A DNA stretch of 64,000 nucleotides from Coxiellaceae bacterium (GTDB taxonomy: Bacteria; Pseudomonadota; Gammaproteobacteria; Coxiellales; Coxiellaceae). The translations under genes and the position numbers were made by a program. The notes beneath the pieces were generated by a model. The model was not told the DNA's origin and ran no database searches. It was given only the letters and a program-made list of their open reading frames with translations. Of this stretch, positions 45,042-55,920 are shown piece by piece (position 1 is the stretch's first letter; every line of letters begins with the position of its first letter). Location of the stretch: positions 62,001 through 126,000 of the forward strand of contig JAUXWQ010000028.1 in the NCBI GenBank assembly GCA_030680235.1, written 5' to 3'.

Positions 45042-45656
45042 TCACGAAGATGCCCCTCTCTTCCGGCACCACTCAATAAGCCCTGGCAAAATAGAAACAG
45101 CCACAATCCCAATAATCATAATAGAAAAATAACTTTCCATATTGGGAATGGCTTTTCCCAAATAAAACCCTAACAATGGAATGGAAACACACCATAAAAC
45201 AGCACCCAAAAAATTAAACAGCATATAAGAAAAAATAGGCATTTCACCCATACCTGCAATCAACGGAATAAAGGTGCGAACAACAGCAATTAATCGCCCT
45301 AATAGCAACGCTAATTTTCCATATTTCTGCATAAAGACATGCGCACTCACTGCATATTGTTTTTTGTAATACCACGTATCGGGCCTTTTTGCCAAACGAT
45401 GCCCAAAGTAAAAACCAATATAATAGCCAACCCAATAGCCTAAAAATGCAGCCACAATCAATAAAGGAATTAATACAAAAATATTCAGTATATGCGTTGC
45501 CGCAAGCATTCCTGCCGTAAACAACAAACTATCCCCTGGAAGCAAGAAACAAAAAAAGAATGCCGTTTCTGCAAAAATAACCGCTGTAATACCCGCATAT
45601 CCTAAAGTGTTTATCCACTCTGCAATACTCGGTTCATTAAATACACCAAAACTCAT
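45042..45656 (-). CDS. DedA-family membrane protein
   Basis: A 204-residue inner-membrane protein with about five hydrophobic segments. Conserved DedA blocks are FCFLLPGDSLLFTAGMLAA, YWVGYYIGFYFGHRLAKRP and GRLIAVVRTFIPLIAGMGEM with the functionally important arginine. The family recycles undecaprenyl phosphate or flips phospholipids. ATG 45656 follows the serC stop closely; an in-frame ATG at 45677 lies inside serC. Confidence 0.93.
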   Translation of the reverse strand: MSFGVFNEPSIAEWINTLGYAGITAVIFAETAFFFCFLLPGDSLLFTAGMLAATHILNIFVLIPLLIVAAFLGYWVGYYIGFYFGHRLAKRPDTWYYKKQYAVSAHVFMQKYGKLALLLGRLIAVVRTFIPLIAGMGEMPIFSYMLFNFLGAVLWCVSIPLLGFYLGKAIPNMESYFSIMIIGIVAVSILPGLIEWCRKRGASS

Positions 45657-45667
45657 AACATTCTCTT

Positions 45668-46747
45668 TTAGTTGCAAACAGCAAATGATTTCATAAATGA
45701 AATGAGCGCTTCTACGCCTTCAATCGGCATTGCATTATAAATGCTTGCGCGAATGCCACCAATTAAGCGATGTCCTTTTAATCCCATTAGGTTGTTTTCA
45801 GCAGCCTTCTGCCAAAATAATGTATCCAATGCTTCTGTTGGGCATTTAAAAATGACATTCATTTTTGAACGGTATTTTTTATCAATCGTATTTTGATAAA
45901 AGTCTTGCGAGTCTAAATAATCATATAAAAGTACTGCTTTTTTAGTATTTTTTTCTGAGATTGCTTTTAGACCACCTTGCTTTTTTAACCATTGAAATGT
46001 TAGTCCCGCCAAATACCATGGAAAGGTAGGTACGGTATTAAACATTGAATTATTTTTTACCTGTAGAGAATAATCTAAAATGGATGGTATTGCTGCAATT
46101 TTTTTTCTTGACAATAAATCATCACGAATAATCACGATTGTGATTCCAGCAATACTCACATTCTTTTGTGCTGATGCATAAATTAAACCAAACTTTGAGA
46201 CATCAAAAGGACGCGATAATAAATTGGACGACATATCACAGACTAAAGGCACATTTTTTGAGTCTGGAATGACATTAAATTCTATGCCGTGAATGGTTTC
46301 ATTATCGACATAATGCAAATAAGCACAGTCTGAAAAGCTATCCCAACTTACCTCATCTGGAATAGTGACACAATTTGGCTCATTATTCGCAATCACTTTT
46401 ACAGTTGCATAGCGCGATGCTTCAATTGCAGCGGCTTTACCCCAATAGCCTGTTTGCACATATGCCACCTCAGAATAATCACCTAATAAATTCATAGGAA
46501 TTGAGGCAAATTGCGTACGCGCACCACCTTGTAAAAATAAAACATGATAATTACGTGGAATAGTTAAAAGATCACGTAAATCCTGCATTGATTGCGCAGC
46601 CATTTCTTCAAAATCTTTAGAGCGATGCGAAATTTCTGCAACAGAAACACCTTTACCATGCCAATTTAAAAATTCACTTTGGGCTTGCAACATAACCGCT
46701 TGCGACATCATTGCAGGACCTGCGGAGAAATTATAAACAGTTTTCAT
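45668..46747 (-). CDS. serC: phosphoserine aminotransferase
   Basis: A 359-residue class V aminotransferase (E. coli SerC 362): MKTVYNFSAGPAMMSQAVM, FLQGGARTQFASIPMNLL, DMSSNLLSRPFDVS and the PLP lysine in YASAQKNVSIAGITIVII, ending RASIYNAMPIEGVEALISFM. Used in serine and pyridoxal phosphate synthesis. ATG 46747 chosen (AGGG upstream). gyrA-serC is a conserved neighbourhood, but here two small genes lie between them. Confidence 0.96.
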   Translation of the reverse strand: MKTVYNFSAGPAMMSQAVMLQAQSEFLNWHGKGVSVAEISHRSKDFEEMAAQSMQDLRDLLTIPRNYHVLFLQGGARTQFASIPMNLLGDYSEVAYVQTGYWGKAAAIEASRYATVKVIANNEPNCVTIPDEVSWDSFSDCAYLHYVDNETIHGIEFNVIPDSKNVPLVCDMSSNLLSRPFDVSKFGLIYASAQKNVSIAGITIVIIRDDLLSRKKIAAIPSILDYSLQVKNNSMFNTVPTFPWYLAGLTFQWLKKQGGLKAISEKNTKKAVLLYDYLDSQDFYQNTIDKKYRSKMNVIFKCPTEALDTLFWQKAAENNLMGLKGHRLIGGIRASIYNAMPIEGVEALISFMKSFAVCN

Positions 46748-46755
46748 GTCACGCC

Positions 46756-47067
46756 CTATATGCCACAACCCCACCCATTAAACTTACTATACTCTTCTTG
46801 TGTTACTTTAATTGTGCGTTTTCTGCTTTCAACTTTAAATAAATAGCGATCAAGACCATCAGACACTGCCGTTAACATTTTGAGATAAAGCAATTGCTGA
46901 ATAAGTTCCGCAAGTCTTTTATCGGGATTTTTATCAAGATCCTTATTTAAAATTGTTGCCGCAAATAATCGAGCAAAGTTTTTATCTAAACATACGCTTT
47001 CTTGAAGAAGCGGTCTAACAAATACGCTTTCTTGAAACGGTCTAACAAACAAGCTACCTCTTCTCAT
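46756..47067 (-). CDS. hypothetical protein with internal N-terminal duplication
   Basis: A 103-residue protein with no recognised family. Its start holds a duplicated segment (SLFVRPFQESV / FVRPLLQESV) from a 27-30 bp tandem DNA repeat; then a helical region (LFAATILNKDLDKNPDKRLA, ELIQQLLYLKMLTAVSDGLD) and a basic stretch KVESRKRTIKVTQEEY. AGGAAAG precedes the ATG, 3 bases after the mepB stop, so it is co-translated with mepB. Function unknown; association with MepB is positional. Confidence 0.65.
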   Translation of the reverse strand: MRRGSLFVRPFQESVFVRPLLQESVCLDKNFARLFAATILNKDLDKNPDKRLAELIQQLLYLKMLTAVSDGLDRYLFKVESRKRTIKVTQEEYSKFNGWGCGI

Positions 47068-47070
47068 TAA

Positions 47071-47496
47071 TTACTTTCCTATAAAATATTTTATCTGCCA
47101 GGCCTGTGTTTTGAGTGCCTGCTTATTATCTGTTTTATCCCAAGGCGCATAAACACGCATTGCTCTTTTTCCGCCTTTATTATTTTTTGAAAAAATATCT
47201 TTTTCACACAAAATATTTTTTGGGAAGATAAAATGACCCATGTTACGGTCAGATTTTATTTCAATAATAATAAAATCAAATGGATCGTCAACATCAAATG
47301 GCTGAATCGGTCCATTATTCATGCGTTTCCACAAAGTAACAAATTGACCCACTTTTTTTGGTGTGATTTTTGCAACACGAAATAAAATGCGATAATTATT
47401 CAAAGTAAATTGAAGGGCCCCATAGTCTTCGCTTTCTTTTTCGATAATAAGATTTTCACGAGGGAAGGCTAACAACTTTTGAAAATCACTTAACAT
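47071..47496 (-). CDS. MepB-family protein
   Basis: A 141-residue single-domain protein. The segments ESEDYGALQFTLNNYRILFR, VAKITPKKVGQFVTLWKR, DDPFDFIIIEI, GHFIFPKNIL, GGKRAMRVYAPWD and KTQAWQIKYF follow the MepB family (named from the Staphylococcus mepRAB operon), whose biochemical function is not known. ATG 47496 has AAGG 5 bases upstream; a GTG at 47508 is also possible. It is inserted between gyrA and serC. Confidence 0.82.
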   Translation of the reverse strand: MLSDFQKLLAFPRENLIIEKESEDYGALQFTLNNYRILFRVAKITPKKVGQFVTLWKRMNNGPIQPFDVDDPFDFIIIEIKSDRNMGHFIFPKNILCEKDIFSKNNKGGKRAMRVYAPWDKTDNKQALKTQAWQIKYFIGK

Positions 47497-47520
47497 ATCA
47501 ACCTTCACTTCCTAGCAAAC

Positions 47521-50070
47521 CTATTCACTCTCACCCTCAACCAAGGTCGCCCCCACACTTTCAACGCTCACCACTTTTTCACCTTCTTGAACGTTAATCA
47601 ATCGCACACCCTGTGTATTACGGCCAATCACAGAAATTTCAGACACCGGGATACGGACCAAAGTGCCACCGTTCGTCACCAACAAAATCTCAGAATCACT
47701 TTCAACCGGTACGGCACCAACCACTTTACCGTTACGTTCCGTTGTTTGAATGGCAATCACACCCTGCCCACCTCGGCCACATTCACGATAATCATTCACT
47801 TCTGTGCGTTGACCATAGCCATTTTCAGTCACGCATAAAATCGTACTGTCTTTTTTCGGAATAATGAGCGCAATCAATTTTTGATCGTCTTTCAAACGTT
47901 GACCACGAATACCCGTTGCCGTTCTGCCCATAGCACGTACTTGATCTTCAGAGAAACGAATCGCTTTACCATCATCATTCACAAGCATAATGTCTTGTTT
48001 GCCATCTGTTAATGCGACACCAATTAAACGATCCCCGTCATTTAGACCCAATGCAATTTTGCCATTTGAGCGTTGATTTGCAAATTCAGACAGTGCTACT
48101 TTTTTCACCGTACCCATTTGCGTTGCCATGAAAACAAAATGATCATCCTCAAATGCTGCAACCGGCAAAATTGCCGTAACAGTTTCATTTTTTTCAAGCG
48201 GCAATAAGTTCACAATGGGTTGCCCACGCGCAGTACGAGACGCCTGTGGGATTTGATAGGTCTTTAACCAATACACTTTGCCAACCGTTGAAAAACATAA
48301 AATATGATGATGCGAATTCGCCACCAAAATATTTTTTACATAATCTTCTTCTTTCACTGAGGTTGCACGCTTGCCACGACCACCACGATGCTGCGAATCA
48401 TAACTCGTCAATGATTGTGCTTTGATATAGCCTTCATGCGATAAAGTCACCACCAAATCTTCTTCTGTAATTAAATCTTCATTACTTAAATCTTCGTGAT
48501 TTTCAAGAATAACGGTACGACGTGCATCCCCAAATTGATTTTTTAAATTGACCAATTCTTCACGAATGACGGCATGCAAACGATCTGGGTTTGATAAAAT
48601 TTCCATTAGCGCATTAATATCATCGATTAATTGCTTATATTCATGGTGAATTTTATCAGTTTCCAAGCCTGTTAAGCGATGCAAACGCAATTCTAAAATG
48701 GCTTGCGCTTGTTCTGGTGATAGAAAATAGTGACTGTTATGCAGCCCATATTTTTCAGCCAATTCATCAGGACGCGTTTGATTTGCCCCCACCTTTGTCA
48801 ATAGTTCAGCAACCAATCCTGGCGCCCATGCTTTTGACAACAACAACTCTTTAGCCTCTGACGGTGTTTTTGCAGATTTAATCAGCGCCACAATTTCATC
48901 AATGTTTGCTAATGCGACACCCAAGCCTTCCAAAATATGTGCGCGATTTTTTGCTTTTGCTAATTCAAAAATTGTTCGACGCGTCACCACCTCACGACGG
49001 TGCTGTAAAAACGCCGTCAAAATAAATTTGAGATTCATCACTTGAGGACGGCCATTGTATAGCGCGACCATGTTAATCCCAAAAACCACCTGCAGCTGCG
49101 TTTGTGAGAATAAATTATTGAGAACTACTTCTGGTTGATCACCGCGACGCACTTCAATCACCATGCGCATACCCGATTTATCGGATTCATCACGCAAGCC
49201 CACAATACCTTCAATTAATTTATCACGAACCAATTCACCAATACGTTCTAATAATCGTGCCTTATTCACTTGATAGGGCAACTCATGAACAATAATCGAT
49301 ACACGACCCGTATCTTCATTCGTTTCAATGTCCGTTTTTGCACGCACATGAATTTTACCGCGACCTGTACGATAGGCATTGATAATGCCGCCACGACCAT
49401 TGATAATGCCGGCCGTTGGGAAATCAGGGCCGGGTATATAATGCATCAATTCATCAATCGTTAATTCTGCATTGTCGATCAAAGCAAGCGTTGCATCGAT
49501 GACCTCAGATAAATTGTGCGGTGGAATATTGGTTGCCATACCGACAGCAATACCTGACGAGCCATTCACTAGCAAATTGGGCGCTTGCGTTGGCAATACC
49601 GTCGGCATTTTTTCGGTTTCGTCATAATTGAGCTGGAAGTCCACCGTTTCTTTATCAATATCTGCCAACAAGTAATGGGCAAATTGAGACATTCTGATTT
49701 CGGTATAACGCATCGCCGCCGGTGAGTCGCCATCGACCGAGCCAAAGTTACCCTGGCCATCGACAAGCATATAACGCAAGCTAAAATGCTGCGCCATGCG
49801 AACAATCGTATCATAAACCGCTGTATCACCATGAGGATGGTATTTACCAATCACATCCCCCACAATACGCGCTGATTTCTTATAAGGCTTATTGGAATCA
49901 TTGCCGAGCTCGTGCATCGCATAAAGAACACGTCGATGAACCGGTTTCAGACCATCTCGTACATCCGGCAATGCCCTGCCTACGATAACACTCATCGCGT
50001 AATCAAGGTAGGACTGCTTTAATTCATTTTCAATCGTAATCGTGGTAATTTCGTGAGCCAATTGCGTCAT
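47521..50070 (-). CDS. gyrA: DNA gyrase subunit A
   Basis: An 849-residue GyrA: catalytic tyrosine Y122 in [12 protein letters not shown], winged-helix domain [20 protein letters not shown], coiled coil, and a C-terminal beta-pinwheel with GyrA box QRGGRGKR-like sequence ([13 protein letters not shown]). In the quinolone region position 83 is threonine (HGDTAVYD) and 87 is aspartate, the wild-type state in several gammaproteobacteria. Introduces negative supercoils with GyrB. Divergent from oxyR. Confidence 0.98.
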   Translation of the reverse strand: MTQLAHEITTITIENELKQSYLDYAMSVIVGRALPDVRDGLKPVHRRVLYAMHELGNDSNKPYKKSARIVGDVIGKYHPHGDTAVYDTIVRMAQHFSLRYMLVDGQGNFGSVDGDSPAAMRYTEIRMSQFAHYLLADIDKETVDFQLNYDETEKMPTVLPTQAPNLLVNGSSGIAVGMATNIPPHNLSEVIDATLALIDNAELTIDELMHYIPGPDFPTAGIINGRGGIINAYRTGRGKIHVRAKTDIETNEDTGRVSIIVHELPYQVNKARLLERIGELVRDKLIEGIVGLRDESDKSGMRMVIEVRRGDQPEVVLNNLFSQTQLQVVFGINMVALYNGRPQVMNLKFILTAFLQHRREVVTRRTIFELAKAKNRAHILEGLGVALANIDEIVALIKSAKTPSEAKELLLSKAWAPGLVAELLTKVGANQTRPDELAEKYGLHNSHYFLSPEQAQAILELRLHRLTGLETDKIHHEYKQLIDDINALMEILSNPDRLHAVIREELVNLKNQFGDARRTVILENHEDLSNEDLITEEDLVVTLSHEGYIKAQSLTSYDSQHRGGRGKRATSVKEEDYVKNILVANSHHHILCFSTVGKVYWLKTYQIPQASRTARGQPIVNLLPLEKNETVTAILPVAAFEDDHFVFMATQMGTVKKVALSEFANQRSNGKIALGLNDGDRLIGVALTDGKQDIMLVNDDGKAIRFSEDQVRAMGRTATGIRGQRLKDDQKLIALIIPKKDSTILCVTENGYGQRTEVNDYRECGRGGQGVIAIQTTERNGKVVGAVPVESDSEILLVTNGGTLVRIPVSEISVIGRNTQGVRLINVQEGEKVVSVESVGATLVEGESE

Positions 50071-50196
50071 GATTTTTAAGCCTTTTTACGAATTTCAGAC
50101 ACAGAATGATACCACAATTCACAGGGCTTTTCTTAAAAAAGATTAAACTTCCCTAAGGCCTCTACTTAAATTAAATAACAGCTCCCTACGCTTGAT

Positions 50197-50213
50197 TTTA
50201 ATTTTTTCTTAAG
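50197..50213 (+). promoter_or_regulatory. second PmrA-box-like motif, upstream of oxyR
   Basis: TTTAAT (50197-50202), five T, then CTTAAG (50208-50213): same half-site spacing as at 28317, but no good -10 follows at the expected distance. Located 47 bases before the oxyR start. May be chance in an AT-rich leader. Confidence 0.25.
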
Positions 50214-50259
50214 AGAGATATGGCACTCTAGCTAAAGTAACTAAACAAAGAGACGTCTA

Positions 50260-51201
50260 TTGAGAAATATTCGCGATTTAAAATACTTAATTGCCCTTGC
50301 AGACTTAGGGCATTTTGGAAAAGCGGCTGATGCTTGTTTTGTTAGCCAGCCTACTTTAAGCACTCAGCTAAAAAAGCTCGAGGAAGAGCTTGGTGTTACC
50401 CTATTTGAACGCACAAACAAACACGTATTAATTACACCTGTTGGAAAATTAATTGCAGACAAAGCGCGAATCATTCTGCAACATTGCGAGGAATTAAAAC
50501 TACTTGCAACCAACGCTAAAGATATTTTTTCTGGAACGTTTCGATTAGGCATTATTCCCACACTCGGACCTTATCTGTTACCTCACATACTAAAACCCAT
50601 CAAAAAACAATTACCAAAATTAGAATTAATTGTGCATGAAAATAAGACAGATGCTATCTTACTGCAATTAAAGAATGGGGATTTAGACGCAGTTGTTTTA
50701 GCCCTGCCTGTCACAAAAGATAACCTCACCGTGCGTGAATTATTTTGCGAACCGTTCTGTCTTGCGCTGCCAAAAGAACATTTACTCGCGAAAAAAAAAT
50801 TGGTTTCCTTGTGCGATCTAAAAAAAGAAACCCTATTATTGTTATCAGAAGGGCATTGTTTTCGCAATCAAGCACTCGAAGCTTGCGGGCTATCTTCCAA
50901 TCCAATAAACACGGGCTTTCAAGCAACCAGCTTGGAAACATTACGACAACTGGTTAGCGCGAACTTTGGAATTACATTATTACCCGCATTATCTGTGCAC
51001 GCCTCTAAAAATGATGCTGCCATTGTCATGCGTGAATTTTCGAATCCTATACCATCACGTCGAATTGGTATGCTATGGCGAAATCAAACAGTACGCGAAA
51101 GATGTTGTGAAAAAATTGCATCATTAATTCAAGAGAACGTTCAAAAGCTGTCTCTCCCCGTCAAAAAAAATGACTTAAAAATAATGAAAAAATCACTATA
51201 A
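50260..51201 (+). CDS. oxyR: hydrogen-peroxide-sensing regulator OxyR
   Basis: A 313-residue LysR-type activator. HTH region NIRDLKYLIALADLGHFGKA and AADACFVSQPTLSTQLKKLE; regulatory domain with redox cysteines C200 and C209 in EGHCFRNQALEAC, the same spacing as C199/C208 of E. coli OxyR, so peroxide-driven disulfide switching should be retained. The start is TTG (no ATG or GTG available), with AGAG about 7 bases upstream. Divergent from gyrA; no katG or ahpC next to it. A palindrome (R3) follows the stop. Confidence 0.93.
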   Translation: MRNIRDLKYLIALADLGHFGKAADACFVSQPTLSTQLKKLEEELGVTLFERTNKHVLITPVGKLIADKARIILQHCEELKLLATNAKDIFSGTFRLGIIPTLGPYLLPHILKPIKKQLPKLELIVHENKTDAILLQLKNGDLDAVVLALPVTKDNLTVRELFCEPFCLALPKEHLLAKKKLVSLCDLKKETLLLLSEGHCFRNQALEACGLSSNPINTGFQATSLETLRQLVSANFGITLLPALSVHASKNDAAIVMREFSNPIPSRRIGMLWRNQTVRERCCEKIASLIQENVQKLSLPVKKNDLKIMKKSL

Positions 51202-51205
51202 ATTC

Positions 51206-51227
51206 AAGACACGACAAACCGCGTCTC
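51206..51227. repeat. R3 palindrome, copy 3 (imperfect)
   Basis: AAGACACGACAAACCGCGTC followed by TC, a diverged copy of the palindrome seen at 4117, 43225 and 63203, between convergent oxyR and mreD; its right end shares TCTCTACAG with the copy at 63203. Confidence 0.6.
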
Positions 51228-51718
51228 TACAGATATCGCATCGTACGACGAGAATCATCAAGAAAACCATATATCAACGGCCAAACAACAACAGTTGCAA
51301 CAACCGATAATTCATTTCGCATCACAGGCGCAGCATGTCCAATTAATCCCGCAATCAGACTTTGCAACACCATCGCACAACCCGAAAATGTGCCAATAAT
51401 AACCGCCTGCTGCCAACGTGGAGAATGCACAATAATTAAATGCAGTTTCAATACAAAATAAGTGATGAGCACAAATATAATCGCCTGCTGACCAAACGGC
51501 GTTCCTGCTACCAAATCCGCCATCATTCCAGAAAACCAAGCAAGTAAAATGCCATACTGAGATGGCTTTGTAATAACCCAAAATAATAAAACTACCAGCA
51601 TCCATTGCGGACGAAACCAAATTAAAAAATGTGGCAATGGCATCACTGTTAATAACAATGCTGCAATAAAAGAGAGTATCAAGCGCATCATGTCACTATT
51701 TTGCTCTGAATGTATCAT
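51227..51718 (-). CDS. mreD: rod shape-determining protein MreD
   Basis: A 163-residue membrane protein with about five helices (LILSFIAALLLTVMPLPHF, WMLVVLLFWVI, GILLAWFSGMMADLVAGTPFG), the MreD pattern. Part of the elongasome with MreBC, RodA and PBP2 (mrdA lies at 13339). The start overlaps the mreC stop by four bases (ATGA). Confidence 0.93.
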   Translation of the reverse strand: MIHSEQNSDMMRLILSFIAALLLTVMPLPHFLIWFRPQWMLVVLLFWVITKPSQYGILLAWFSGMMADLVAGTPFGQQAIIFVLITYFVLKLHLIIVHSPRWQQAVIIGTFSGCAMVLQSLIAGLIGHAAPVMRNELSVVATVVVWPLIYGFLDDSRRTMRYL

Positions 51719-52611
51719 GGTGTATTTGCCTTAGCCGTCGCTTGTGCAGTTGCCTCTAACTCTTTTTGCACGGCCTTTGATAATTCTTTTTCATCGGGCC
51801 ACAATAACAACACCTGCGTCGTTTGTGTGATATGCGCCATTGGCGATAATAAAATTTTCGCCGACAGGTTTGCATCTGCACGTTGAATTTTAGAAACTGT
51901 TCCAACCGGATAACCCGACGGATAGTGCAGCCCTAAACCCGATGTTACAAATAAATCACCCGGCTGGACATCATTCACGTCAGGCACATTAATCAAGGTT
52001 AATTGACCTGATGAACCCATTCCAATAGCAATTGCCCGCATACCATTGCGATAATCTTCCACCGGCACAGCGGATTGTGGATCCGTAATCAATAAAACAC
52101 GACTCGTTAATGCGCCAACGCCGACAACTTGTCCCATTACTCCGTGCGCATCAAAAACTGGCTGACCCGTAAAAACATGGTCTTTTTCACCTTTGCTTAA
52201 AACCACTTCTTGCAAATTAGGATTCAAAGAAACCGCCAATAACCGCGCAATACTCACCTGACCAGTTACTTGCGACGTTGACTGCAACAACTGTCGCAAC
52301 TCTGCATTTTCTTTTTCAAGAGTGAGTAATTTTTGTAATCGGGCTTGCAATAAAATTTGCTGCACTCGCAATTCATCATTTTTATGAATAAGATCGTGCT
52401 GCATCGTAATACCAAGCGTCAACCAATTAAAAAAACGCACTGGCGCATCGACGGTCCACTGAAAAGGATAGGCAACAACAGAAGACACGCGTAAACGCTC
52501 CCCATTGAAAAACATAGAACGCTGATCAAGGATTAAAAACAGGATTGAAAGAAGCAAAACAACAAGCGCTCGGAGTCCTGGGCCTGCATTTTCTTGAAAT
52601 AACCGTTTAAT
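51715..52611 (-). CDS. mreC: rod shape-determining protein MreC, ATT start codon
   Basis: About 298 residues: short cytoplasmic N terminus, one membrane helix (ALVVLLLSILFLILDQRSM), a coiled coil (LQARLQKLLTLEKENAELRQ) and two beta domains (VLSKGEKDHVFTGQPVFDAHGV, MGQVVGVGALTSRVLLITDP). Between an in-frame stop TAA and the helix no ATG, GTG or TTG exists; the first is TTG 52557, inside the helix. ATT 52611, 8 bases after GGAGG, begins IKRLFQENAGPGLR, which lines up with the MKPIFSRGPSLQIR start of E. coli MreC. ATT is therefore the probable initiator. Confidence 0.9.
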   Translation of the reverse strand: MKRLFQENAGPGLRALVVLLLSILFLILDQRSMFFNGERLRVSSVVAYPFQWTVDAPVRFFNWLTLGITMQHDLIHKNDELRVQQILLQARLQKLLTLEKENAELRQLLQSTSQVTGQVSIARLLAVSLNPNLQEVVLSKGEKDHVFTGQPVFDAHGVMGQVVGVGALTSRVLLITDPQSAVPVEDYRNGMRAIAIGMGSSGQLTLINVPDVNDVQPGDLFVTSGLGLHYPSGYPVGTVSKIQRADANLSAKILLSPMAHITQTTQVLLLWPDEKELSKAVQKELEATAQATAKANTP

Positions 52612-52658
52612 GGCTAAGTCCTCCGAACATAGGGATTACAAGAAAGGATCCCTGAGAT

Positions 52659-54020
<1,362 letters not shown>

Positions 54021-54710
54021 ATGCGATTCGATATGAGATCTGGTGGCGGCGTTGCCCGCTCTACTTACCAATCCGCACTTTCAACCCATACTGTGTTACG
54101 CAATACCTATTTCTTACTGAGCTTAACCTTGCTTTTTAGCGCACTAACAGCTGGTATTGCGATGAAAATAAGCGCCCCACCTTTGAATATTTTCATTCAA
54201 GTGATCGGCATGTTTGGCCTTTTATTTCTAACAATGTATTTACGCGACAGTGTTTGGGGTCTTGTGTCTATTTTTGCTTTCACAGGCTTTACAGGTTATA
54301 CCCTAGGACCTGTAATGAACATGTATCTCAGAGAGTTCACCAACGGCTCGCAATTAATCATGACAGCGCTTGGTGCAACTGGGGTTATCTTTATTGCGCT
54401 ATCGGGCTATGTTTTAACAACAAAAAAAGACTTCAGTTTTATGGGCGGGTTCCTATTTGTTGCTTTACTTGGCGCATTCTTAGTAAGTGTTATAGGCATG
54501 TTATTCCAACTACCCATGACACAAATTGTCGTTTCCGGTGCGTTTGTGGTCATTTTTTCTGGTTACATCTTATTTAATACAAGCCAAATCTTACATGGCG
54601 GTGAAACCAACTACATTATGGCAACCATCACTTTGTATCTGGACATCCTGAACTTGTTCTTAAGTTTGCTCCGCATCCTGTCTTATTTTGCTGGCAACAA
54701 TCGCCAATAA
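54021..54710 (+). CDS. Bax inhibitor-1/YccA family membrane protein
   Basis: A 229-residue protein with seven hydrophobic segments (TYFLLSLTLLFSALTAGIAM, FGLLFLTMYLRDSVWGLVSI, FAFTGFTGYTLGPVMNMYL, and the C-terminal YLDILNLFLSLLRIL). This is the BI-1/TMBIM (YccA, YbhL) family; YccA interacts with FtsH and homologues are pH-sensitive calcium channels. GAGGAG 7 bases upstream supports ATG 54021 over ATG 54003. A GC-rich hairpin follows the stop. Confidence 0.93.
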   Translation: MRFDMRSGGGVARSTYQSALSTHTVLRNTYFLLSLTLLFSALTAGIAMKISAPPLNIFIQVIGMFGLLFLTMYLRDSVWGLVSIFAFTGFTGYTLGPVMNMYLREFTNGSQLIMTALGATGVIFIALSGYVLTTKKDFSFMGGFLFVALLGAFLVSVIGMLFQLPMTQIVVSGAFVVIFSGYILFNTSQILHGGETNYIMATITLYLDILNLFLSLLRILSYFAGNNRQ

Positions 54711-54726
54711 ACAGTCGGTTACTCAG

Positions 54727-54746
54727 CCCCCTTGCTTAAGAGGGGG
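54727..54746 (+). terminator. GC-rich hairpin downstream of the BI-1 gene
   Basis: CCCCCTT pairs with GAGGGGG (one G.T pair) around a six-base loop, 16 bases after the stop, followed by TTAACT. Likely a transcription end, though the T tract is weak. Confidence 0.5.
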
Positions 54747-54861
54747 TTAACTGCTCAAACGTACTCAAATTATTCTGGAAACCAGCCACTAGCTTCGGTA
54801 TAGTCAGGCTTCCATTCACTTACTAGAGTCTGATAACGGTCTCTAAGGCAGGTAAACTACA

Positions 54862-55620
54862 TTGTTTCTAAAAAGACTTTTTGGCATATTAGCAATCTTT
54901 ACGGCGGGTTCACTCATCTACGTAGGCGCGCTCGCATCAACCGTCCCCGTTAGCAGTACAACAACCCAAACAACCCCGACCGATGACACGCATCCCTCAC
55001 CACAAGCACTTAAATTTGCAATCAACGCGTATCAATGGGCACTTGAACACAATCAAGTCAAAAACCCTAACGTCCTCACGGTTGTTGACTTCAATCTTCC
55101 CTCTTATGACAAGCGTTTGTGGGTCATTAACCTCAAAAATAATGAGGTCATTATGCACACCTACGTTGCTCAAGGTAAAAATACGGGCGCGATCTACGCG
55201 ACTCGCTTTTCAAATGCTCCTCAGTCTCTTGAATCCTCCCCAGGTATTTTCACAACCGGCAATGAATACATGGGCGAACACGGTCATTCATTGCGCGTTA
55301 ATGGCTTAGAAGCGGGCATTAACAGCAATGCGTACAGCCGCGAGATTGTGATTCACCCCGCATCGTATGTCACCTCTGCGTTTGTTAAAGCGAACGGTTA
55401 TGCTGGTAGAAGTTGGGGATGTTTTGCGGTCAGCCCAAGACTTGCCAATAGCATCATTTCAAAGCTAAAAAATGGCACCGTGCTATTTGCCGACGCACCA
55501 TCTGAAAAATCAGACTCGCGCGTGAATCACCGTTTGTCTGCTCAAGGACGCGTGCTTTATGATGGCATTCTACATGGCGGCACTGAAAATCCTGTTGAAC
55601 GATTTTTTGAGTGGTTGTAA
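54862..55620 (+). CDS. exported murein L,D-transpeptidase catalytic-domain protein
   Basis: A 252-residue exported protein: signal peptide (LFGILAIFTAGSLIYVGALA) then a T/S/P-rich linker and a YkuD_2-type domain with H165 in EIVIHPASYV and C187 in GRSWGCFAVSP, the H...S-x-GCF catalytic arrangement. Expected to cross-link or edit periplasmic peptidoglycan. The only usable start is TTG 54862 with AGGT about 10 bases upstream. Lies alone between the BI-1 gene and MITE copy B. Confidence 0.83.
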   Translation: MFLKRLFGILAIFTAGSLIYVGALASTVPVSSTTTQTTPTDDTHPSPQALKFAINAYQWALEHNQVKNPNVLTVVDFNLPSYDKRLWVINLKNNEVIMHTYVAQGKNTGAIYATRFSNAPQSLESSPGIFTTGNEYMGEHGHSLRVNGLEAGINSNAYSREIVIHPASYVTSAFVKANGYAGRSWGCFAVSPRLANSIISKLKNGTVLFADAPSEKSDSRVNHRLSAQGRVLYDGILHGGTENPVERFFEWL

Positions 55621-55679
55621 GAGCCTGTTTAAGATCTCCAGGCTAAAGCGAAAATGATACGATTTGAGTAGAAAAAATT

Positions 55680-55858
55680 GTAACTATTCAGCAAGCAGGA
55701 TACAAAATCTACCACGACCGCTCATTTTTTGGCGCTTTTTTGCGATAAATTGAGAAAAAAGCGCAGGTGTACTTGATTGGTACATCGAGCATTTTTTAGA
55801 AATTTATCGCAAAAAAGCGCCAAAAAATGAGCGAATTAAGCGATGGCTGAATAGTTAC
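55680..55858. mobile_element. 179-bp MITE, copy B, with 8-bp target duplication
   Basis: Same length and terminal repeats (GTAACTATTCAGC ... GCTGAATAGTTAC) as copy A at 4589, with a nearly identical core. Flanked by perfect octamers AAAAAATT at 55672-55679 and 55859-55866. It sits between the L,D-transpeptidase gene and serS and touches no coding region. A half REP-like copy lies 60 bp further on. Confidence 0.88.
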
Positions 55859-55920
55859 AAAAAATTAAGAAGTTAAGGTGAATGCTTGTTGCTGCCTTCA
55901 CCGAAACTTATTGATGTTTC

